DNA from: Maridesulfovibrio bastinii DSM 16055
GTDB taxonomy: Bacteria; Desulfobacterota; Desulfovibrionia; Desulfovibrionales; Desulfovibrionaceae
Direction: 5' to 3'
Assembly (NCBI RefSeq): GCF_000429985.1
Contig: NZ_KE387015.1
Span: 1 to 64,000, forward strand
DNA: 64,000 bases
The position numbers and the translations under genes were made by a program. Shown here in pieces: positions 46,276-54,826 of the stretch. Numbering within the stretch: position 1 is the first letter of the stretch; every line of letters begins with the position of its first letter. The notes beneath the pieces were generated by a model that saw only the letters and a list, made by a program, of their open reading frames with translations, made no database searches and was not told where the DNA came from.

Positions 46276-46307
46276 GTTACTTTTTAATTTTTGGAGATTT
46301 TTTAGGA

Positions 46308-46574
46308 ATGGCTAAGAACATTTATGTAGGCAACCTGCCCTGGAGTTCAACTGAAGACGACGTTCGCGATGCTTTCTCCCAGTTTGGTGAAGTATTTTCT
46401 GTTAAACTGATTGAAGACCGTGAAACTGGACGTCCTCGTGGATTCGGATTCGTAGAAATGGAAGACCAGGGCGCTCTGGAAGCCATAGACAGCCTCAATG
46501 ACAGCGACTTCGGTGGTCGTAACATTAAGGTTAATGAAGCCCGCCCCCGCACTGAACGCCGCCCTCGTTGGTAG
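46308..46574 (+). CDS. RNA-recognition-motif (RRM) RNA-binding protein
   Basis: An 88-residue single RRM. Seen: KNIYVGNLPW (RNP2, about 3-12) and RPRGFGFVEM (RNP1, about 43-52), ending in the basic tail RPRTERRPRW. Such small proteins act as RNA chaperones and are often cold-induced. The ATG at 46308 is used; the frame is open for 79 codons upstream only because the leader lacks stops. A folded leader precedes it, a terminator follows, and a DEAD-box helicase is next. Confidence 0.93.
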   Translation: MAKNIYVGNLPWSSTEDDVRDAFSQFGEVFSVKLIEDRETGRPRGFGFVEMEDQGALEAIDSLNDSDFGGRNIKVNEARPRTERRPRW

Positions 46575-46599
46575 TAAGCGTTAATTTTATATTGTTGGT

Positions 46600-46632
46600 A
46601 AAGCCCTCCCCGGTTTTCCGGGGTGGGCTTTG
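46600..46632 (+). terminator. Terminator of the RRM gene
   Basis: Stem AAAGCCC-t-CCCCGG / CCGGGG-t-GGGCTTT with a TTTT loop. Only a few T residues follow, so it may be partly leaky into the helicase gene. Confidence 0.8.
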
Positions 46633-46849
46633 TGAATTTATATGGGCCGGATATTTTCCCGGCTGATTTTTTCGGGCATCACTTCGCATTCTTCAGTATT
46701 TTCAAGATGTAATATCAGCTGATACCATTTCGTGTTTTTCGCGGGGAGTCGGCGTGACAGCCCGACGCATATAAGTTAATAGACCCACCTCATCATTCCC
46801 GCACGGAGAAATCACTCCGGCTAAAAAACGAACATTATTCAAGGAAAAA

Positions 46850-48445
46850 ATGATAGAATTCAAGGATATGGGCCTTTCAGAAGTAATTCTTGAGGCTTTG
46901 GAAAGTAAAGGTTTCTCAGCTCCTACCCCTATTCAGGAGCTCACTATTCCCGTTCTCCTCAAAGGAGAAAAAGACATCATAGGTCAGGCACGCACAGGAA
47001 CAGGAAAAACAGCTGCCTTCGGACTGCCCATCATAGAAAAAATCAAGGAACGCGCCGGACATGTTCAGGCAATAATTCTGGCCCCAACCCGTGAACTGGC
47101 CTGTCAGGTTGCGGATGAACTGAACACCCTCAAAGGTAAAAAAAGAATTTCCGTCGTCAGTATTTATGGCGGCCAGTCAATGATGCCCCAGATCAGAAGT
47201 CTGAAACGCGGTGCCGATATTGTCGTTGGTACTCCGGGTCGTATTCTGGACCATCTCAGCAGAAAGACTCTCAAGCTTGATGGAATTTCATTCTTCGTTC
47301 TTGATGAAGCTGATGAGATGTGCAACATGGGCTTCCTCGAAGATGTTTCCAAAATTATGGAAAGTGCATCAGAAGACAGACACACTCTGCTGTTTTCTGC
47401 AACAATGCCGCCTGAAGTGCAGCACATTGCCGAAAAATTCATGGGTGAATACGAAAAAATAGTGGTCAAGCCACAAAAAGATGAAAATCCTCTGACAGAC
47501 CAGTTCTTCCATGAAGTCAACGAAAGAGACAAATTTGAAGCTCTCTGCCGTGTAATTGACGCTCAGGAAGGATTTTACGGTCTGGTATTCTGCCGTACAA
47601 AGGCTGATACCGACCGCATAGCATCACTTCTGGCTGAAAAAGGATACCCTGCTGATCCAATTCACGGAGATCTTTCTCAGGCAAGGCGCGAAGAAATCCT
47701 TTCCCGTTTTAAACGTGGCCGCTGCAAAATTCTCGTGGCAACCGATGTTGCAGCACGCGGAATTGATGTTCCCGACCTTACACACGTTGTAAACTTCTCC
47801 CTGCCTCAGGACCCGGAAAGTTATGTTCACCGCATCGGACGTACCGGCAGAGCTGGTAAATCCGGAGTTGCGGTTACGATCATCGCTCCGCATGAATTCG
47901 GACGCTTCAAGTTTATAACCCGCAATGCAGGCTTTAAACAGGTTCAGAAACGCCCTCTTCCTAAAGTTGAGGATGTAATCGAAGCTAAAAAAGCACGCCT
48001 TGGCGCTGAGCTTACAGCAATAGCTGAAAGCGGAAAGCACCTTTCCTATATCAGTCTGGCTGAAGAGCTGCTTGATGGCGGAGAGCCGGTCGAAATCATT
48101 GCAACCATGCTCAAAAGATCTTTCGGAAACGAACTTGATATCAATAGCTACAGAAAAATTGAGGATGTCAAAGGATTTTCTCAAAATGGCGGTGGCTCTA
48201 GAAATGCAAGAGGTTCAAGAGTTCGCCTGACAGCAGAAATAGGCCGCGCTCACGGTATGACCCCTCGCAAGTTCGTGGACATGATCGCTCGCAAAGCCCG
48301 TATCCATCCGGTCAGAGTTCAGAATGTCAAAATTAACGGTAAATACTCCACATTTACTGTTCCTGCATCTGAAACAGATGGAATTCTGAGAGCTCTCAAC
48401 CACTCAACCAGAGATGGCAGACCTTTCGCTAGAAGACGCAAATAG
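46850..48445 (+). CDS. DEAD-box ATP-dependent RNA helicase (CsdA/DeaD-like)
   Basis: Seen: the Q motif (FSAPTPIQELTIP), ARTGTGKT (motif I), APTRELA (Ia), VLDEADEM (II, DEAD), SATMP (III), ATDVAARGIDVP (V) and HRIGRTGRAG (VI), then a C-terminal DbpA-type RNA-binding domain (about 445-525; RLTAEIGRAHGM, NVKINGKYSTF). Length 531. Such helicases help ribosome assembly and RNA decay, often at low temperature. The leader upstream is about 215 bases after the RRM terminator, with no clear hairpin assigned. Confidence 0.95.
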   Translation: MIEFKDMGLSEVILEALESKGFSAPTPIQELTIPVLLKGEKDIIGQARTGTGKTAAFGLPIIEKIKERAGHVQAIILAPTRELACQVADELNTLKGKKRISVVSIYGGQSMMPQIRSLKRGADIVVGTPGRILDHLSRKTLKLDGISFFVLDEADEMCNMGFLEDVSKIMESASEDRHTLLFSATMPPEVQHIAEKFMGEYEKIVVKPQKDENPLTDQFFHEVNERDKFEALCRVIDAQEGFYGLVFCRTKADTDRIASLLAEKGYPADPIHGDLSQARREEILSRFKRGRCKILVATDVAARGIDVPDLTHVVNFSLPQDPESYVHRIGRTGRAGKSGVAVTIIAPHEFGRFKFITRNAGFKQVQKRPLPKVEDVIEAKKARLGAELTAIAESGKHLSYISLAEELLDGGEPVEIIATMLKRSFGNELDINSYRKIEDVKGFSQNGGGSRNARGSRVRLTAEIGRAHGMTPRKFVDMIARKARIHPVRVQNVKINGKYSTFTVPASETDGILRALNHSTRDGRPFARRRK

Positions 48446-48466
48446 TATCAATTACCATAAATAAAA

Positions 48467-48500
48467 AAACAGCCCCTTTGAATTTCAAAGGGGCTGTTTT
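48467..48500. terminator. Terminator of the helicase gene (bidirectional)
   Basis: Stem AACAGCCCCTTTGAA/TTTCAAAGGGGCTGTT with an A-run before and eight T residues after. Confidence 0.93.
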
Positions 48501-48564
48501 TTTTATTCAAATCGCGCCTCGATATTAAGTTACAAGGCAACCAGATATCATGGAACAGCTAAGA

Positions 48565-51030
48565 TTACTCCAAGCCCATCCCCGGATGATGCGCCGGGTA
48601 CTCCATTTCATTTTCATGGCAGACGGTACAAGTACCTCCTGATCCTACTGGTTTAGCTTCTCCCATCAGGCGAATAGCTCCCATATTATCAAGTTCATTT
48701 TCGGATGGAAATACAGCGTGCGGAGCGTCATGGCATGCTGCACACATTATGGCAGACATGTCTCCTTTACGATTACTGTAAAGTTCTGCTTTATCACCAT
48801 TCCAGACATTGAAGGCTGAAAAAGCTATCGGGTCGCTGAAATCCTCATGGCAGGTCAGGCAATCAGGTTCCTGTTTCCAGGCCTGCCTTGGATTAATTTC
48901 TTCAGCTGAATTGAAATCAGAACTTGTAGCAAGCAGTTTCAAAAACCTTCCTGATGAATGCACTGAAGCTTCACCTTTAAGCAAAGCAATAGCCTGATCC
49001 TCTATATAGCCATGGCAGTTAACACATTCGAGGCCGACTGAAGTGTGAAAACCACGCATACTTTCAGGTGGATGACACATTGTGCAGGCATCATTAGACC
49101 GTCCACTTAAATACACGGCATGGAAACCGTGAAGAGCTGCGGAAACACCAAGCTGACTTTTACCATTGTGACATGAAGAGCATTTTACCTGCTCACCTTT
49201 TTCAACCAGTGAACAAAAATCAGTTCTGTTGTCACGGTCATGAGTTCTCAAAATATCCATAGCGGTGCTATCGGCCAGACCGCCAGTCTCTGAAAATGAT
49301 TTCCCGCCATGACAGTTGTAGCAGTTCATTCTTGAGGTTGCCGGAACATCAGTCACGGTTGAAGCGATTACTTTGCCATCACTGTCACGGGCTTCTACCT
49401 CGGCCACGGGCAGGGGATCGTAACCATCTGCCGTGGTTGATTTATATATAATCAGCTCAGACTCGAAATAGCCATCTCCAGCAACCATTTTATATTCATT
49501 TGCAGAGCCTTTGACTCTGCAAACCAATGAGACATCATCTGTTATAACTTCAGGAGAATCACCTTTAAGAATCAGTTGTGCGCGCAGCTGATTTCCCTGA
49601 CTTGATGCAAACTGAATCATGCCATCATTGCTCACAATGCTCATTCCCTGCAACGGCCAGGCAAGCAGAACATATTCTCCGTCAGCGGCTTTCTGAACGG
49701 CATTATCTTTTTGAGTAATCCCTTGCGGTGAAGCATGGTTATAACCATTCAACTCTTCGGTGATATAATCGGCCAACGCCATTCTTTCACTTTTATCACC
49801 GAAAAACGGAGGCATATACCTGCTGAGTTTTCCCATTCCAGAAAGAAAAGCATCCATACCCGCAGGAGAATATTTTGAGGTTCTCTTTTTTATATCATTA
49901 AGAGGTCCGCCTATGGAATGACAGGATGCACACTGCATCTGAAACAGCCATCTGCCGGCATCCATTCTATTTTTATCAGTTATCTGACGTAAATCCTCAG
50001 GGGCCCACTTTGCATGTTTGAAAAAGCTGTTACCCTGCATTTCAGCTGCTTTATCAACCAGCACCGAGTTTGAATACATATATCCCCAGATAACAAACGG
50101 TTTTCTACCTGCTTCACGAATAAATTCAAACGATCCAGTAAGCCCGAGAGCAAGAATAAGAAGCAGTACGGCCCCGGATAGTTTGACTTTTCGGGGCATG
50201 CAGAAAGACATAATAAGTCCGCCAATAAAAACCACAGGGGCGAGATATTGAAACCACTGCATAAAGTAGTGAATGCGGTGGGACTGATCAAACATCAGTT
50301 CACTTTGTGCGGCAGGAAGAGCCTTTATATACCACCATCCGCAAGGAAGCATGAACAGAAAGCCTACCAGAGTCCATAAACTGCATAACCGGACCATGGA
50401 GCACCTGATTTTAGTATCCTTTATCCACGTTGAGGTCACATAGCCGAAAAGACCGGCCAGCATGATACAGATAAAAGTTCTGAATAAAAGTGATGGCCAG
50501 AAAGTGTCATTAAAAAAGCCCTGCCAGAAACTTCCGCTTTCGAGCCAGCCACCCGGAGTCAGCATAAATGCAATTATGCCGTTAACCAGAAAAAGAGACA
50601 TCCATGCAAAAGCAAAATAAAGCCAGCCAACCCGCATATGATCCCTGCGGTCCATTTTCTTCCATGAATAAAAATATACAAGCAGGGCTACAATTTCCCC
50701 GGCAAAACAGACCCACTCCGAGGCCCACGCAAAAACAAATTGTCTTATAAGTGTCAGTGTACCCTGAGGACTCAGTAAAGAAATGATGAACCAGATAGCA
50801 ACACCGGTCACTCCACCGAAAACCATAGTCAACAAAAGGAAAAATTTGGAATGTTTCCGCACATATTCCAGCAATTCTTCAGAACCGCTTTTATAAGCCT
50901 GCCTTTCACTTACAACCAGAAATAATCCGCCACCGACAGCAAATTGTGCAACAAAAACATGAACCGTAGCAATGAGGGCGATCCAAAATCCTCCGCCTAA
51001 TGCCGTAAGATGCCATATCGGATATTCCAT
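48565..51030 (-). CDS. Cytochrome bd-like subunit I fused to an octaheme c-type cytochrome
   Basis: A 821-residue protein in two parts. Residues about 1-330 have eight to nine membrane spans in CydA order: ATVHVFVAQFAVGGGLF with the first haem-ligand His, and FEFIREAGRKPFVIWG matching the CydA quinol-site motif GRQP (here GRKP). Residues about 355-815 are periplasmic and carry eight CxxCH motifs: CASCH, CYNCH, CSSCH, CTMCH, CVNCH, CLTCH, CAACH, CTVCH. Usual CydA has none; bd relatives with one C-terminal haem c exist, eight is much more. Second gene of a pair with 51034-52074. Oxygen reduction, or quinol oxidation to another acceptor, are both possible. Confidence 0.85.
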   Translation of the reverse strand: MEYPIWHLTALGGGFWIALIATVHVFVAQFAVGGGLFLVVSERQAYKSGSEELLEYVRKHSKFFLLLTMVFGGVTGVAIWFIISLLSPQGTLTLIRQFVFAWASEWVCFAGEIVALLVYFYSWKKMDRRDHMRVGWLYFAFAWMSLFLVNGIIAFMLTPGGWLESGSFWQGFFNDTFWPSLLFRTFICIMLAGLFGYVTSTWIKDTKIRCSMVRLCSLWTLVGFLFMLPCGWWYIKALPAAQSELMFDQSHRIHYFMQWFQYLAPVVFIGGLIMSFCMPRKVKLSGAVLLLILALGLTGSFEFIREAGRKPFVIWGYMYSNSVLVDKAAEMQGNSFFKHAKWAPEDLRQITDKNRMDAGRWLFQMQCASCHSIGGPLNDIKKRTSKYSPAGMDAFLSGMGKLSRYMPPFFGDKSERMALADYITEELNGYNHASPQGITQKDNAVQKAADGEYVLLAWPLQGMSIVSNDGMIQFASSQGNQLRAQLILKGDSPEVITDDVSLVCRVKGSANEYKMVAGDGYFESELIIYKSTTADGYDPLPVAEVEARDSDGKVIASTVTDVPATSRMNCYNCHGGKSFSETGGLADSTAMDILRTHDRDNRTDFCSLVEKGEQVKCSSCHNGKSQLGVSAALHGFHAVYLSGRSNDACTMCHPPESMRGFHTSVGLECVNCHGYIEDQAIALLKGEASVHSSGRFLKLLATSSDFNSAEEINPRQAWKQEPDCLTCHEDFSDPIAFSAFNVWNGDKAELYSNRKGDMSAIMCAACHDAPHAVFPSENELDNMGAIRLMGEAKPVGSGGTCTVCHENEMEYPAHHPGMGLE

Positions 51031-51033
51031 CTT

Positions 51034-52074
51034 CTAACTCCTTTCAGCCTTCAGCCAGAGTCTGATCATATATGTTATCGCAACAATTCCTATGGTGACA
51101 AAGCCATAAAACATGAGCATAGGAGTCCACTGCCCCGATACCGTGAGGTGTTCGATTTTAAAATACGGTTCAAGGTAAAAATTTCGCAGAAAGTGTCTTT
51201 CCACGGACATGAGCAGCACAGTAATTACAGTTGAGATGACAGCCATGCGGACCCGGAGATTCATACCGGAATGAATCATTAATGCAGCAAAAATCAACAC
51301 TACAACCAGAATCAGGGTGCTAAGAATGTCCTGCCCCATAAATTTCATCATAATATTTTCAGGTATCGAAAAAAGAAACCATATCCCTGCAACCAGATTT
51401 ACAAGAGTCCCTCTTACAAACCAGCGCATACCATGTTCTATAAAGGAATTATCCTTGTTCCAGCTGCCTACAAGAGCGACAAAAAGGCCGCCTATCGCAA
51501 GTGCCGCTATAAAGAAATGCAGATATCTCGGTATAATCGTAGGATCATCAAGATTAAGTATCGTTCCGTAAGGGTTTTTGAAATAATCCGGCCAATGCTC
51601 GGGACGCAGCATCAGGGTCATATTATTAGTGAACATAAATGAAATGTAGACCATCATGGCAATGACACAGACTAAAAGAAACCTGCGCCGACCAGCGGAT
51701 AAGCTCTTGTAACTGAAATCATATAGATACAGCCCATAGTAGGCCAGCAGCAACACTCCTATAAGCGCAAGCCAGTAAGCAGACATAAGTACTGAGGCCG
51801 GGTAATCAAAATTCCCGTAAAGAGTCTGCAAAAACAATAGCGGGGCAACCCCGGCATTTATAGTCAGGGCAAGTAACGTAGGCAGCTTGCGTGATAATTC
51901 TCTGGAAATCTCACTCTGCCCTTTCAAACCTCTGACTAGCGCAATCACAGTCCCGCCGAACACTGCATTCATAAAAAGAATATGAGCCGCGAAAGTCACA
52001 ACCAGAAGAACTTCCGGCCAGAAAGGATGGACCGGAATAACTTCCATTGTCGGAATCAGTGATTCTGGTGTCAT
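51034..52074 (-). CDS. Second cytochrome bd-like membrane subunit
   Basis: A 346-residue protein with about nine membrane spans, first in the two-gene operon with the octaheme fusion (3-base gap). VVTFAAHILFMNAVFGGTVIA early on resembles the first helix of CydA-type subunits with its haem-ligand His, and PRYLHFFIAALAIGG supplies another. It looks more like a degenerate CydA (CydA-prime) than like CydB. Such paired CydA/CydA-like subunits are known in bd-related complexes of anaerobes (family knowledge). GGAGG is present before the ATG. Confidence 0.78.
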   Translation of the reverse strand: MTPESLIPTMEVIPVHPFWPEVLLVVTFAAHILFMNAVFGGTVIALVRGLKGQSEISRELSRKLPTLLALTINAGVAPLLFLQTLYGNFDYPASVLMSAYWLALIGVLLLAYYGLYLYDFSYKSLSAGRRRFLLVCVIAMMVYISFMFTNNMTLMLRPEHWPDYFKNPYGTILNLDDPTIIPRYLHFFIAALAIGGLFVALVGSWNKDNSFIEHGMRWFVRGTLVNLVAGIWFLFSIPENIMMKFMGQDILSTLILVVVLIFAALMIHSGMNLRVRMAVISTVITVLLMSVERHFLRNFYLEPYFKIEHLTVSGQWTPMLMFYGFVTIGIVAITYMIRLWLKAERS

Positions 52075-52206
52075 TTATTTCCTCCAATAAAACGGATTAC
52101 ATCTATACGCTGAATAACAGATACGGATTTTTATTACAAATACGGTTCTATTATTACTATGTAATTTTATAAGCATTTACAAATAGGATTATTCTGTAAA
52201 AATAGC

Positions 52207-52235
52207 TTGCTTTTTCTACGCAGAGTAAATATACA
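52207..52235 (+). promoter_or_regulatory. Promoter of tRNA-Leu copy 2
   Basis: TTGCTT at 52207-52212 and TATACA at 52230-52235 with a 17-base spacer, 11 bases before the tRNA. The sequence differs from the promoter of copy 1. Confidence 0.6.
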
Positions 52236-52246
52236 CATTTCTCCGT

Positions 52247-52333
52247 GCCGAAGTGGTGGAATTGGTAGACACGCTAGGTTCAGGGTCTAGTGGGGGTTCC
52301 CCCGTGGAAGTTCGAGTCTTCTCTTCGGCACCA
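52247..52333 (+). tRNA. tRNA-Leu (anticodon CAG), copy 2
   Basis: Identical over all 87 bases to the gene at 35369-35455, with CCA encoded, a different upstream promoter and the same terminator hairpin downstream. Confidence 0.97.
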
Positions 52334-52347
52334 TTTTGAATAGAACA

Positions 52348-52381
52348 GCCTTCAGTCAATGACTGGAGGCTTTTTCTTTTT
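52348..52381 (+). terminator. Terminator of tRNA-Leu copy 2
   Basis: Same GCCTTCAGTCA/TGACTGGAGGC hairpin (52348-52370) and T-run as after copy 1. Confidence 0.9.
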
Positions 52382-52653
52382 TAGCAGCCTGCCTGAAAAA
52401 TTATATATGCAGCAACTTTAACCACCAACTGATCCACTTTTCCCGCCACTGATCCTTAAAGTAAATTCTGCACTAGCAGTTTAAGCATAAGACTGTATAG
52501 CAAGTACGCTATGAGTACTGATTCGTAGTCATGCTCGTTCATTTTTACTAGTAAACACCTGCCTTAAATACACTAAACAGCAATAAGCACGGTATAAATT
52601 TATATCTACTTAAATCTTAATGATTATCTCGGTAAAATTAACAGATATTAAAT
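52382..52653. other. Non-coding stretch between tRNA-Leu and the secreted-protein gene
   Basis: About 270 bases without a credible start site, repeat or RNA element that I recognise. Confidence 0.5.
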
Positions 52654-52687
52654 AAAAATCCCGCAAGTTCGAACTTGCGGGATTTTT
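52654..52687. terminator. Perfect 34-base palindromic terminator
   Basis: A perfect palindrome with 17-base arms (core CCCGCAAGTTC/GAACTTGCGGG), with A and T runs on the two sides. It lies 50 bases past the stop of the minus-strand secreted-protein gene and can stop transcription from either side. Confidence 0.88.
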
Positions 52688-52737
52688 AATTCCAAATATC
52701 TTCATTCGGATCAATGACCCGAGATGCATTATGCAGG

Positions 52738-53538
52738 CTATGAGCCTATAGGAACAACGACTACTCTGCGCGATACCGGGGCTTCAGTTTCCATATCTCC
52801 AACGTGGATGTATACGTTATCCACTTCCATTGTTCCTGTTCCTTCGGGAGTACCATTAAATTTGATACGAACAACCTTGTTGTTCATTGTTTCAACACCG
52901 TCATTGCGTTCCTGAAAAAGTCTGCATCTGCCACCACAATTAGTGAGATATGCCTCAGCATCAGAAACCTGAACAGATGAAGTATGGACTTTATACAATT
53001 CATCAGACTCATTCAGGTACAGCCGGCTCAGCCCGTAAACTTCCCTCAGGCTACTGTCATCAACAGCCTGACGCCTGCATAAAGCTTCGTTATAAAATCC
53101 GGTGGAATCCCATCTATCGTATGTTGTAAATGTATTTCTAAACCTTGTTGTAGTTGCATGCTCTGTATCAGTATTAAAGTATTCATCTCCACCATCAACT
53201 CTAAATTCCATTTGAACACTTATTTCACCGGTTGCAGATACAAGGCGAACATCTGCTTTAAGACCATTAGCTCCTGCTGGCAGGTTCGCTACATACAGTC
53301 CATAATCAACTTCATCATTAGAAGCAGCTGATTTTGCGAAAATAAGTTTGTTGTTAGAGACATAACAGCTGACAGTACCGGAGGATTCGTCGTTGATTTC
53401 CCACTTAGTGATATCTATTTTGCCTGAAGAAAAGTCATCATACAACACCCAGCCTGCATTAGCTGCGGTGGTGAAAAGCAGCATAACAAGTAATAAAGCC
53501 GCTGATAAAAATGTTTTTTTAGAATAAATTCCCTGCAT
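52738..53538 (-). CDS. Secreted protein of unknown function
   Basis: A 266-residue protein with a clear signal peptide (about 1-28, cut near NAG-WVL). The mature part is beta-rich in pattern (WVLYDDFSSGKIDITKWE, ISVQMEFRVDGG, VVRIKFNGTPEGTGTMEVDNVYIHVGD), resembling concanavalin-like extracellular domains that bind sugars, but no catalytic motif was recognised. Four Cys may form disulfides. The gene stands alone with its own terminator and faces away from a 1.3-kb AT-rich gap. Confidence 0.78.
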   Translation of the reverse strand: MQGIYSKKTFLSAALLLVMLLFTTAANAGWVLYDDFSSGKIDITKWEINDESSGTVSCYVSNNKLIFAKSAASNDEVDYGLYVANLPAGANGLKADVRLVSATGEISVQMEFRVDGGDEYFNTDTEHATTTRFRNTFTTYDRWDSTGFYNEALCRRQAVDDSSLREVYGLSRLYLNESDELYKVHTSSVQVSDAEAYLTNCGGRCRLFQERNDGVETMNNKVVRIKFNGTPEGTGTMEVDNVYIHVGDMETEAPVSRRVVVVPIGS

Positions 53539-54503
53539 AATTAAATTTTCCTTTTAATCAATTTAAGTGGATATAATAAGAACGCTTATATACATCCCTC
53601 AATTTCATTGTCAAATAAAGACTGCAACTGTACTGCAAAAAATAACTCCAGATTATATATTATTCATATTTTCAATCAATATTTAATTTTTTTGTATTTA
53701 ATTTATGCTTAATTAAATTTAAAAAAACGTATTTTATGAAGAGCAAATATTCATTTAGCATTTTTATTAATTTTAACATTATATTTAAAAATAAAATTAA
53801 ATCTTATTAAAACATAATTACTATTAAATTAAACTAATAATAAATATTAATAGTTATAAAAGTTACAAAATAGAAATAAAACTTAAATAAAACTGTTTTT
53901 TAGTGACCTTATTTTTAAAAAATATAACTATATATTTGTTACAATTTTGAAAACAAAAGTATTAAAAAGTTATTTATTTTTTTTATGCGTATTTTTACAT
54001 AGATTTTACTACTACAAGCCAATTATGTCCGCCATTATAGGACGAATATCCGACCACAATATTCATAAAAATACAGGCCAAAAACACACCCCCTATTTTG
54101 ATATCATAACCATTTGAAAAAAATAAACATTTTCTACAAAAACTGTGTCCTTAAACACATGCATATTTTGCTCATTATTGCTTGAAGTTGATTATAAAAT
54201 TTTGTCAGCAATTATACATTTTTTGACTACATTTGACAAAAACTTACCATTTATATATCTTCTTAATCAGAACACATCTTGTTCAGTTCTTTGTTTATAG
54301 ATACTAATCATAATACACTATTAAGTTTCTGAGCTTTCTTTTTTTTCCAAATTGCAACATTACTTTTTACGCAGTAAAACCACTTTTACTCAGAAATAGA
54401 TTAGTATCATGGCAATAGTTACATTAAATTTAATGTACTTTGATGGTTTTACATTATATTATGAGTATATATTATTTTTCAAAATTAAATGGGGAACGAA
54501 GTC
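53539..54503. other. Very AT-rich non-coding region
   Basis: About 965 bases with long A/T tracts, especially 53640-54480, and no credible gene. It contains a perfect 16-bp palindrome ACATTAAATTTAATGT at 54421-54436, upstream of the proV operon, which may be a regulator site. Base composition is far below the rest of the window. Confidence 0.55.
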
Positions 54504-54578
54504 TTTTTCAGGATTGGTTTCTCACCAATATTCCCAGCGATCTTAGAGATCGCTATCCTCTTTCAACCGCCTGAAAAA
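54504..54578 (+). promoter_or_regulatory. Three-helix RNA element upstream of proVWX
   Basis: An outer stem TTTTTCAGG/CCTGAAAAA (54504-54512 with 54570-54578) encloses two hairpins, ATTGGT/ACCAAT (54513-54518 with 54524-54529) and AGCGATCT/AGATCGCT (54536-54543 with 54547-54554), forming a three-way junction. GGAT (54511-54514) can alternatively pair with ATCC (54555-54558). It lies about 250 bases before proV. It does not match a riboswitch I can name; it could be a leader element, attenuator or a small RNA. Confidence 0.55.
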
Positions 54579-54826
54579 AAATAACAATTAATGTTACCCG
54601 TCATTTGAAACCAGTTCCGGAACCATCCTGTTTCCGGGCAGCATTTTTCACAAATCGTTACAACAGACTTTCAACGTCTGTATACACACGCCAAAAAATA
54701 CGTCATTATGCAGTTTGATCTGCGGTCAGCGTTTCTTATCTGGGAGTTCAGATCTTCCAGCCGGCTTGAAATGATTGTTTCATTTGTTTTTCGGGTATCT
54801 GAATAAATCGATTATACGGAGAAAAA

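Larger units (their letters stand above)
52242..52381 (+). repeat. 140-bp direct repeat, copy 2 (tRNA-Leu plus terminator)
   Basis: Second copy of 35364-35503, same orientation, one mismatch seen. See copy 1 for extent. Confidence 0.92.

Noticed and set aside
46071-46307. N-terminal extension of the RRM protein from an ATG at 46071
   Set aside because: The extension covers a terminator, a promoter and three RNA hairpins and has no domain; the RRM begins directly at the ATG at 46308.
35364-52381. Classical tRNA-integrated genomic island or prophage
   Set aside because: No integrase, excisionase or phage gene is seen, the repeat contains the entire tRNA plus terminator rather than a 3' fragment, and most genes inside look like chromosomal housekeeping or energy genes.
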